In this document: positions 54,060 to 64,000 of the stretch, piece by piece | How the letters are laid out: each line of letters begins with the position of its first letter | Position numbering within the stretch: position 1 is the stretch's first letter | From: Rhea pennata | Taxonomy: Eukaryota; Chordata; Aves; Rheiformes; Rheidae | Direction: 5' to 3' | NCBI RefSeq assembly: GCF_028389875.1 | Contig: NC_084663.1 | Location: 207,235,876 to 207,299,875, forward strand | Length of the DNA: 64,000 nucleotides | Made by a program: the position numbers and the translations under genes | The notes under the pieces: model-generated | The model's database searches: none | What the model was told of the DNA's origin: nothing | The model's input: only the letters and a program-made list of their open reading frames with translations

Positions 54060-54310
54060 CAAGTCCAAGAACTTGTGACTAAACCAGTGTATATCCTATT
54101 GAAAGACATTTGGTCTAAATGTAAGGCCTCCAGGAGATGATTAATCAGCTACATCCTTTAATTATGTTACAACAGTTAATTACTCTTGCTGTTAAAAGTT
54201 GTCTTCCTTCCAATCTGAATGTGTCTGTCTCCATGGAGACATTCTTCTATGGAAATAGTAGGACACGGTGACCTCTCTTCTCATAGAGGCTTCTCTTTGC
54301 TATCGTTGTT
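54060..54310 (-). mobile_element. Ancient CR1 fragment
   Basis: The plus strand is similar to the reverse complement of old CR1 bodies: GAACTTGTGACTAAACCAG, GAAAGACATTTGGTCTAAAT, CAGTTAATTACTCTTGCTGT, a TAAAAGTTGTCTTCCTTCCA segment and ATCTGAATGTGTCTGTCTCC. Mutations are spread evenly, so it is an old copy. Confidence 0.75.
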
Positions 54311-56165
54311 TGTGGACTGTTTGTCTTAAACTCCGACTACAATCACCAGGACTGATGGAGGAATTCTGACAGCCTGGCGTAAATACAGGGCTCCTCTCAT
54401 CATTGCAAAAGATGTGCTCTGGATTTGCATGAGTACGAGGGATATCAAAATCTGGCTCTTACAATTCGTGTTCTGCTCTCTACAGATAAACAATAATCTT
54501 CTCTATAAAATGTGCTTGATTTTGGCCTCTTCTGAACAAACTTAGAGAGGATTTCCAGTTTTATATCCATTCAGCTTCTCTATCAGCTTTGGAGGTTTTC
54601 TTGCCAATATCATAGATTTCTCTTTCATAAAAGTCATATTGAAAGAAGAAATTATTCTGTCTGAGGGAGCGGTTTGGTTATTAGTGATAGTGACGTGATT
54701 ATATTATGTCATGAAGTCAGGGAGCAATTACTCAGCATTCAGTAATGATGGCTTGAGGAACCTGCCGAAAGCAGAGACCTTTCCCTTGTTTTTATTCATT
54801 TGCTTATTCTCTGTTGGTATTTTCTTTGCATTGCTCAAGCTTTTGAATTCCGGGATTCTGAACCAAAGATTGCTCAGGACAGTTTATGTTATGTTCCTGC
54901 CTTCTCTTTCATGGTCACTAACTCTTATGCACAGACTCATACTCTATTTTCACTTTCAAATTAGTTAGTTTATGTGGTTCAGGACTTGGGGGGTTAGCAT
55001 GTGCCTGACTCTTAAGCTCCTAAGCCTGACAAAGCTTGACCAAAACAATTATGTTTAACTGCATATTTTTCTTCTCAATAGAGCCTGTTTCAAGTACCAG
55101 AATAATGAAAATTGTAAGCAGTGCTGTAAAAATCTAGTTTGATTGACCTAGGACGTGCCAGATTACATTTCTTAGTGACAGAGATGTTCAAAACCAATAT
55201 AATTTGCATTACTCTTACCCAAACCTCAGAAAACCTCAAACTAGCATACTGGTTACAGGATCCTGTGCTGGAAGGGAGATGGAGCTATTTTCATTTATTA
55301 TGCTCATCAGTTCCATACCACCTCATCCCATACTTTCTCTCCATGGATATGAGGGATTTGATATTGACTCAAATGTGTGACATCCAGGGATTTTGTGAAT
55401 TGGTGGGGGAGAAGAGTCAAGCCTGACTTCTACCATCCTTACTCATAGACCATCTTATTTCACTAATGATTTCAAAAAGCATTGAGTAAAATGCTACTCC
55501 TTGTAAGACCAAACAAAACTATCTGAGAATTGGCAAATTTAGCAACAACCAATAAAAAACATCAGTCCTATAACATCTGTTATAGGAACATAAAAACTAT
55601 TTTTCTGGGTCATGATCTGTCTATTCACATTTATGAATGTTACTACTATTCAATGCAGTCAAAGGTAAAGGAATGGAAAAACTGGACAAAAGCATCCTAC
55701 AGTCTTTTTTGCAATTCACTTGTGCCATGCAAAAGCCCCTCTATTTATAAAACACAAAACCTTTGCGAAGATTTTATTTTTGGTGATAGTCAACCACCAA
55801 TATACTTACTATTTTCCAGTATTTATAAAATAATATTGGCATCAATGACTTTTCCCATGCAAGCCCCTTGCTAGGGCTCAGTTTCTTTTCTATAATTAAA
55901 ATCAGAACTTCGTGTATCTTGATTTTGTTTAACAACTGTCAATGTACATTTTTTGCAGAATTATAACAGATGAACTGCTTATTATTTATTTTTTCACTTA
56001 CATACTGTATCAACCTAAACACGAAGAACGTATTAATGTCTTACACATTCATATGTGTGATGAAGTTACAGAATTTACTGAGTTACTGAATGAGATGGTA
56101 CCAAGTCATAGTCTCAACCTATCATCAATATGCAATAAAATACAGTGGTTCACATGATTTGCATT

Positions 56166-56199
56166 GTTCATGTGCTTGGTCATGTGCTTGTTCTTGTGC
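56166..56199 (+). repeat. Short tandem repeat of a CATGTGCTTG unit
   Basis: TTCATGTGCTTG and GTCATGTGCTTG are adjacent, followed by a third degenerate unit TTCTTGTGCC. The third unit runs into CTTGTGCCCATC, shared with the inverted repeat at 15 kb. Confidence 0.75.
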
Positions 56200-59100
56200 C
56201 CATCCATTATACTTGGTAACCCAGCTGTATGCCAGGCCTCTCTATTTCCCGTGCCTACTCGCTCAGTAAAACAAGTCCTTCCAGCCTACAGTTCTCTCCA
56301 GAAAGACCATAGGCACTCAGCTGTTCATGAAATGACTGCTTGTAGAGAGAAGAAAGGCTGAAAACTCATTTTGGTTTAACTCTGTCACTGAAACTGAGTG
56401 CTCAGTTTGAAATTAAATTGTGTTCATCTCCCTGCCCTTGTTTGCGTGGCACATCCGTCGTGTCTAATAGGGTGACAGGCAGCATCTTTATAGACAGCAT
56501 AAAGACGGCAGATGCCGCATCCATCTAACCTGCAGTTCCATGTTCTAGTGTTCAAAAGCAACAGTAGAATAAGAAATGAAGAGTAATGTCACTGACATGT
56601 TGCCATAGACCCATCTTCACAGTAAAGCACATCTTATCTGAAGACCACCAACAGGCTCTTTTGACCCTATAAGACTTGGTCCCTGACCCTAACAACGCTG
56701 CAATAACAGCAGGGTGGGCATTACAATGTTGTAACTAAAGTCAATACCAGTGTCACACAACATTCCTGGGGATCCTAGGAATTTATCTTAAAATAAAAAA
56801 CCATCCTTTTTAAGCAAAACATGTTCTTAGGTAGAACCATGACCTGGATGCATGCTGTGTGAAACAACCATTACTCTTTCTGGCCTCTAGAGTATACTGC
56901 TTTTGATGTGTTCACATAAATCGGTAGAGTGATATTTGATGGTGTTTGGATGATGACAAAAAGAGGATAACAAAAATTAAAGACAATCTTTTAAAAGGTT
57001 CTGTGAGCAAGATCTGCTCTGATGGGTCAGTGCTAAAAGGGACTGAGAGCCTTCAACTTTCTATGAAGTCCCTGAGAATGAAGAGAGCTCTTTTCTTTAC
57101 AGCAAGTGCTCAGCATTAGCCAGGACATTGCCCAAGGCAGGGTTTCACCATGACTTCCGCACATACCTACTGGCTTCTGTTGTGTAGACATGATTGATAT
57201 GTCTAGAAAAAAATAATGTATAGGAAAAAAAATCTTAATTTTCTGAGATTTCAGAAATTTGATTTAGGCAGAAGCTCTTTGAAAAAATTCATACACACTT
57301 AAAACTACATAACTGGAATTCTTGCCTCCTAAAATGGGATTTATACAACCATCCTTTTCTCAAGTGCAGGAAACTGAATTTGTAAATGCTTCTGTTTGAA
57401 GAAGTTCTGTACTGTGAAATCAGCATGGTGGTTTGCTTGTGACTGTGGTGCAGTAGTCTACATTAGACTTCTGTCTTTGCCTTAAATAAGGTCAAAAAGT
57501 AGGTACTCTGTGCCAATACTTGACATGTGAATACAAGATTCCTGTCATCACAGATGCTGGTCCCAGCTGCATATATCAGCTGTTTTAGCTGATGGATGCC
57601 AAGTGGTGTAGTAGAACCACATATAAATTAAGATCCTGCATACATGAATTAAGTATTGACGAATAAAGCTGTCCCTATAAGGCACTTGTTTTCTTCTAGA
57701 AGATGTATATGTTTACATTGAAACAATACTTAGAGTTTAGTTGAGGTTTTGCCATCTTTTTAGTTTAAGAAACTGCCCCTGCTTTCCTGAATGGTGTGAT
57801 GCTCTGTGTCTGCCTGCTCTGTGGACCGTTTTATTCCACCCAAGCACTTGCCACCTTGATCACAGTTTCAGCCATCCCTCAGGCACTGCCCAGACTCCCA
57901 GTCGGGTGCCAGAGGAGGTGGCACTCAAATTCCACTGCTTGCAGTGAAGAACCCTGCCTGGGCAGGTGTTTCTAGGACAGTGCTTGCAGATATCAATTCA
58001 CAGTGCTACAAGATAATGTGGGAGAGTCAATAAAACATTCTGTACTGCCTGCTGCTGAGCATTATTGATGATGAAGATCATCAAAATGATGTTAACATGG
58101 CTCTGTTCTGCTGCAGCTTGCTGGCACCAGCAGCTGTGATATCAGCAGTGCCTGTTTGCTGTACCAGTCAGCCCTAGTTGCTTTTGCTTGCAAGTTTAGC
58201 AGCTAATTCTGCTTCTGCTTATGAATGGTCACCCTCTGCTCCCTGGAGTACAACTCTGGAACTCAGGAGAATCACTCAAACACTTGATGCTAAACATTTG
58301 CATCAATCTGTGCCGTGTTGGTCCCTGATAAATGTTTCTGGAGAAAGAAAAGCAGTTTTGTTTCATTGTGGGGCTATTTGAAAACTTCTACTCCATTCAG
58401 TGAGTTTCAGAAGAGCGTCACTTACCCTGAGGGTGCTATACCTGCGCTTTAAACTTTCTTTTTGGTGGATACAGTTTGATTACATAATTAGAATTTAAAA
58501 TAGGAAAACAGAAACTGAAAGACTGAAGAAGAAAGAAAAGAGATCTGAAAAGCCTGACAAACTTTCACTGACATAGGACTCCAGCAGCAGCTGGATGGCG
58601 AGTGCAATACTGCCATCTCTTGAATACCCTTTGCAATACCTGTTTTTCCACCCATTTCTTTTGCTCACTGGAGCCCTGATAGGGTTGCGGGTCCACTGCA
58701 TGCATCGCAGTACCATGGATGCTGCAACCTGGATCTCGAAGACCATACAGTCTAACAGATTACGTAGTCCAGACATGCTGAGAGAGGGAAAGAAACTGTA
58801 AAAAGGTGGCCAGGAAATAGGAGGAAGTTGACAGTACCATGGTTGCACTGTTACAGCTGTGATGTGAGGTCTTTTTTCCCTCAAAATCCTTTTTTATAGC
58901 TTTGAAGTTTCATAGAGTTCAAGGTGAAAGAAATCACTAGATCATACAGTTTGGACACCTGCATATTGTAGGATATTCATTTTTTTTTTCTACACTGGGC
59001 CTTGGAACTTGTCATCAGCTGAAGAGGAGCTTCTAGAAAGGTGTCAGATCCTGAAATGAAAAATGAACAGATTGAGAATCTCTTGGGGGTTTGAGTTACC

Positions 59101-59305
59101 CTCATTCTTAGAAATGCATGTGTAATCTGCTTTTGGCACACGTTCAGCTCCAGTTCACAGCCACAGCCTTGTTGTGCCTTTCATTGTTAAAGTCAAAGTA
59201 CCCGCTATTTCTGTCTCTGTGAAGATATTTTGCAGTGACCTGAGATGCTTCTCAATCTACATTTTGCAAACTAAGCAGACTGAGAGTTTAATATGCCATT
59301 CAGAG

Positions 59306-59349
59306 AAAAAAAAAACAAAAACCAAACCAAACCAAAACAAAACAAAACA
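59306..59349 (+). repeat. A-rich (ACAAA/ACCAA)n tract
   Basis: Pentamer-type A-rich repeat of AAACC and AAAAC units. Confidence 0.9.
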
Positions 59350-60493
59350 TAGAAATCTACCACACTATTCCGACCACCTCATCACATATTTTCTGACATA
59401 GTTTTGCTTTCCAGTTTAATGCAGGTGCTGTTCAAATGATACTTTCTGACCTTTCTCACATACTCTGATCAGAGTAAAATAATTACTCTGGTGATATTTA
59501 AAATATTGGTATATGAATTTAGAAAAACCTGGAATGATTGTTACAGTTCAACAGATCATGGCAATTCCTTAGGCTCTCTGCAGATTCAGAGAGGTATTTG
59601 CATGTCTGTTATCAGCTCTGAAAAATTTCTTTGCACGTATAGTAGCTGGAAACTATCTTTTAAAAAGAAAATTAAATAAAACGATTTAAAAAAGAAGAGA
59701 CAGAGACTCTGGTAATCAACTGAGAATCTCCCTAGAATGTCTGCCTGAAGCTAACCTTTCTCTTTCCCCAGGAGGGCAGAGCTCTCATTTTGGGAAATGT
59801 TGAGTTAATTTGTGTAAAACTAGTATTGCAATTTTACTTTTTAGTACAAATCACTGAATTAGATCACCTGTCAGACTTCCCTAACCCTAGCCTGTCATCA
59901 AGCAAATAGATTACGGTTGCATGCAAATGAGAAAATGTGTACAATAACAGTCAGTTTATGTATTTACCTAATTCTAGTTTGTATGGTTAAAGAGGCCTAG
60001 GAAGAAAAAAAAATCAAAATACATTTCCCAATAAATTGAACTGCCAGCCTTTAACTCTCAAATCCTTTTTCTCTGGATGTTTGGGATTTTATGTTCCAAA
60101 TCTCATAACTCATGATTTTTAACATCCTAGGCCTTCATTTCACTTTGCTTTAAATCTTGATCTGGCACAGTTTTATTCCTAATTATTAATTCTGAAATGA
60201 CAATGCTTTTCTGCATTGTACAGATTGCAAAGATGCACCGAGAAACATTTCATTATCATCCAGTGAGAGAGAGAGAGGGGGAAAAAAATGAAGTGCAGGT
60301 TTTTCTTGGGATTTGTACATTACTTTTTTAGTTCTAAAATTCAGGAATGTGATGCTTTCCCCCTTTGTATGACTGCATTTCATACTGTGTTATCCCATAC
60401 CACTCATTCCTCTTACTCAGCCTCACCCAATATGTAACTGTGAACTTTTTTTGATATAAAACCAAAATATTTTCACCTGTAAACAATCAATTT

Positions 60494-60522
60494 CTTGATT
60501 ACCAAAACCTTGATTACCAAAC
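60494..60522 (+). repeat. Tandem duplication of CTTGATTACCAAAAC
   Basis: A 15-base unit is followed directly by a 14-base copy lacking one A, then the start of a third (CTTGA). Confidence 0.9.
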
Positions 60523-61324
60523 CTTGAAGTAACACAAATCCAAAGGTTTCTTGAATATATGGAGATTCCTACAGGGTGCTTCCTGGGGAGTAAGAAGGTT
60601 ACAATAACCCTTTACTTTTTGCAGAAGGCTCTAGCGTTTTAAGTTCTTTATCTGGATCCATATTTTCTATTTAAATATTTATTTGCAGCTCCTTTTTAAT
60701 TATTATCTGAATTTTCTAGTCTACCTCTGGATCTTTTGTATTGTTTGCTTGTGACTATGAGAACAGAGACTTAAGATTCCAGGCTTCTGGATAATTTTCT
60801 TTATGTTATTCCTCCCTCTATCTATAAAACATGTCCTTATTCATGTACATAGCAAACACAGTACCATACAAAAAACTTGTAAATATTTGTACTAATAGGC
60901 CTGAGCTAATGACAATTTTTAGTATAACTCACAAATCATTACAGTGGTATCTTCACCCATCTTTCGCATCCATCCATTGTCAGAGTAAAAAGTGAATATA
61001 TTTAATAGCATTCAAGACATCTCATTATTTTTTTAAGATTAAAAAAAAACAAGAGAAAAAGATCTCACTAAAACTGTAAGCTGGTTTTAAATAAGCAAAA
61101 TCAACTGATCTTTAACGTGTTTGGTCTTGTGCCTTTAAAAAACAGATTGATAGTGAACCGAGCCAAACAAAAGTTATACCATAGAAGAGACTTAAAAAAA
61201 TAGGCTAAGCAAGGGAGAAATGCCATTTTATGGTGCGGCACACCTGAATTTTCTTTGTAATGTAGTTCTGTGAATATAAAACTTTGGTGTATGTATGGAC
61301 AACTTGTGAATTATTCATTGGTGC

Positions 61325-61555
61325 TTTATTTCATCTCTACAGCACAGCTCAAAGGACATGGAGGGCATGAGGAGCTGTAATTCTATTTCTTGGCAGGGTG
61401 AACAGTCATTGCAACGTCAAACTGTGCATCTTCTGATGTTCTGCCTGAGGAATTTTAATTCAGCTGGTGTTTCCTTGTCAGTCTTCTTGCAAGTATTCCC
61501 CAGATCGGGTTCACTTGTAGTAACGATTCCATTTTGGAGGTGCAGGTGAATGCGG
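61325..61555 (+). other. Exon-like segment (possible cryptic or poison exon)
   Basis: TTTATTTCATCTCTACAG ends an acceptor at 61342, and GGTGCAG|GTGAAT gives a donor at 61545/61546, enclosing 203 bases. One frame is open through all 203 bases. In the GRM5 frame (phase 1) a TAA occurs at 61378-61380. The encoded peptide is not recognised. Confidence 0.25.
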
Positions 61556-62842
61556 CTGCACTTTCTTTCATAAGGAGTGTGAGTTATTCACAACCTTGAT
61601 TTACTTTGACTTGTAGGATATTCTTGAATCTTCTAGAAAGCTTTGGGCTGCCCTCTGTTCCATCTGGAGTGTCCTTTCACTGACAGGGGAAAGCCTCCAT
61701 GTTTTCCTGAAAGCAAGTTACGTACACATGACACAACTTGAAAAACTGTTTTACTGTTCTTTTCAAGAATTTGTTGATCAGGTACAGGATTGTTAGATAG
61801 GTGCTCTCAATCAGCCTTGATCATTTGATTTGTTTACCTCATATTCTTTTTTTCCATCTCCCAAATAAACAACCTACCCCGTTTTACTCTTTCTCATTGG
61901 CTCCCATTTTTTATTTTACTCCTTATTTCATAATTTTTCCTTATTTACACATTTCCTTAGTCATGAACCCTGATAAGGCAGCATTGTCACTTGTAGTGAA
62001 AACCTTTAAATATCTTCTACTATCCTTCATTGAAAAGGTATTTCTGGTACTTCCATTTCACTATTTCTAACATCCTTAAGTTTCCCCTGTTGTTGACTTC
62101 AAAATTCAATTCCATATCATGGTTGGCCAAAGACTTTTCCCCTTCTGCTGTCAGCAATATCCAGCACTTTCTCATGCTGTATCTCATTAGTTTAACATCA
62201 AGCCAGGGCTGGCCATTTGCATGCATACCTTAACACCCTTAACTTGTACCACGGTCTCTTCTTTGTCCTTTTCAGATATACAACTACCTGATATTAATTA
62301 AATACTTCTGTGTAGTTCATGCTCCTTTTGGCAGAATATTTGCTGAATATTTGGCATGTCAAAAAGAATGGAAGTATATATTTTGCCAAGTTTGTTTTCA
62401 GTAGTTTTACTAAGAGGAGATTAAATGAATGAAGAGAATGTCCATCTTTTGGCCAGAGGTCATATCTTGAGAGCTTTCCAGTTTTCTTTATCAGGTCCCT
62501 ACTCTGCAAACTCTCACTATTTTAAGAAGTGATTGTCCAAGTCAATTAAAAAGTATAAAGTAAGGGCCTGGTAAGCTGACAGTCAAAGCCTGTGTTATGC
62601 CAGTGGGTGCTTAGGACATGTCTTTGTCCTCCCTATACATGCTGATAATTTTGTGCTGCTTTTGTAGCCCTGTATTTTAATGGCTCTGTGTTCTCTGGTG
62701 TTGATATCCTTGCCTTGTACATGATGAAGGGGAAAAGTAAAATGTAGATCTTAGTATGATAAAATGAAAAAAGTACTTCACTGCTGGAAAAATGAATTGC
62801 TTTATGATACTGAAGTTTCCAAAGTAACAAAAGAAAACTGTG

Positions 62843-62862
62843 AAATAAATAAATAAATAAAT
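62843..62862 (+). repeat. (AAAT)n microsatellite
   Basis: About five AAAT tetranucleotide units. Confidence 0.9.
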
Positions 62863-63261
62863 GCTGGTATTGCCTTTAATAGGTATTAAACAACTATTAT
62901 AATTAGATTCAGATGATTAATTGGGACAAATTTATCACAAGTCATGAGTGATTTGAGGGTTGCTGGGAGAGGGAAGGTCTGTGCCGGTTGGTGTCAGTGA
63001 CAAAAATGATTCAGGGCATAGTTAATTCTAATATAAACATAAGCTTTGGTTACTTTCCAGCCCTATAATTTTATGGCTCTTGTCTTGGTTTGCTCGCCTT
63101 GGCCTTTGTCATGTTCTCCCTTTCTTCTCTTGTCTCATTATAGCTGATCCCAGTTAACCACGGACTTACTCATGGCTTTGCCTTTCGGTCTTTTTACAGA
63201 ATAAATTGAAGTTTTTAACAGGTAGCAATACCAATCTTGCCAGTAACACAGTGATTCAGCC

Positions 63262-63898
63262 AGCAATGGCTGAACCCTTCTGGCCAAGAAGGCCAATGGT
63301 CTCCTGGGGTGCATTAGGAAGAGTGTTGCCAGCAGGTGGAGGGAGGTGATCCTGCCTCTCTACTCAGCCCTGGGGAGGCCTCATCTCGAGTCCTGTGTCC
63401 AGTTCTGGGCTCCCCAGTCCAAGACAGACATGGAGCTACTGAAGAGAGTCCAGCATAGGGCTAAAGATGATCAGAGGGCTGGAGCATCTGCCCTATGAGG
63501 AACGGCTGCGAGAGCTGGGCCTCTTCAGCCTGGGGAAGAGACGCCTGAGGGGGGATCTGATCAATGTGTACAAGTACCTGCAGGGAGGGTGTCAAGGGGA
63601 CAGGGACAAACTGTTTTCAGTTATCCTGTGTGACAGGACAAGAGGCGATGGGCAGAAATTGAAGCACAGCAAGTTCTGCCTGAGCGTGAGGGGGAATTTC
63701 TTCCCTGTGAGAGTGACGGAGCACTGGACCAGGTTGCCCAGAGAGGTTGTGGAGTCTCCTTCCCTGGAGCTCTTCAAGGCCCGCCTGGATGCAGCCCTGT
63801 CTAACATGCTCTAGTGCCCCTGCTGAGCAGAGAGGTTGGACTAGATGATCTCCAGAGGCCCCTTCCAACCTTAACGATTCTGTGATTCTATGATTCTA
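63262..63898 (+). mobile_element. CR1 LINE 3' end with ORF2 C-terminus, youngest copy in the window
   Basis: About 640 bases follow the CR1 consensus as I know it, from GGCCAAGAAGGCCAATGGTC through CAGTTCTGGGCTCCCCAGTC to GATGATCTCCAGAGGCCCCT and a CGATTCTGTGATTCTATG tail. The frame 63467-63814 gives the C-terminal part of the CR1 ORF2 protein ([20 protein letters not shown], then the [18 protein letters not shown] block). That region lies downstream of the reverse transcriptase domain. A frameshift near 63460 separates it from the upstream coding part, and the 5' part of the element is absent, so it is immobile. The exact 5' edge is approximate. Confidence 0.95.
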
Positions 63899-64000
63899 TA
63901 TGAAATAATACATCCTAGTTATCAGAACTGTTATGTTTCTGTCTCCAAATAGTACTTGGAACCTGCCAAAATTGATGCTTTAAAAATAAATAAGACAATT

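Noticed and set aside
63467..63814. 115-codon frame that looks like a conserved protein
   Set aside because: It is the C-terminal remnant of CR1 ORF2, not a host gene.

Overview
The window is vertebrate, almost certainly avian, nuclear DNA. The main evidence is a set of CR1 LINE 3' ends in both orientations. The younger copies end in the bird-type ATTCTRTG octamer tail. Degraded copies resemble the older CR1 families of birds, turtles and crocodilians. The species cannot be fixed from the sequence.

Only one protein-coding segment can be supported. It is the first coding exon of GRM5 (metabotropic glutamate receptor 5) on the + strand at 30763-31441, ending in a clean phase-1 splice donor. 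It encodes the signal peptide and the start of the extracellular glutamate-binding domain. The next coding exon, which should begin with the second half of the split glycine codon and then Asn-Tyr-Gly, was not found, so everything from 31442 to 64000 is read as intron.

Layout: 1 to about 20.7 kb is AT-rich upstream flank with old CR1 fragments, microsatellites and a nested inverted repeat. About 20.7-23.8 kb is GC-rich with two CpG-dense cores (about 21.72-21.96 and 23.47-23.65 kb), the likely GRM5 promoter and 5' UTR exon zone. About 23.8-30.7 kb is the 5' intron. 31.4-64 kb is the long intron after the first coding exon. It holds six CR1 copies, long T and A tracts, and several odd islands.

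The most interesting leads are inferences from motifs. (1) Two juxtaposed acceptor/donor motifs lie 186 bp apart at 35108/35109 and 35294/35295. The second follows a 34-base T tract and looks like a recursive-splicing ratchet site, and the first could bound a 12-nt frame-preserving microexon. (2) A 203-nt exon-like segment at 61343-61545 would introduce a stop codon if spliced into the GRM5 frame. (3) There is a six-residue insertion at the GRM5 signal-peptide boundary relative to the mammalian protein as I remember it. All three need transcript or alignment evidence that I cannot generate.
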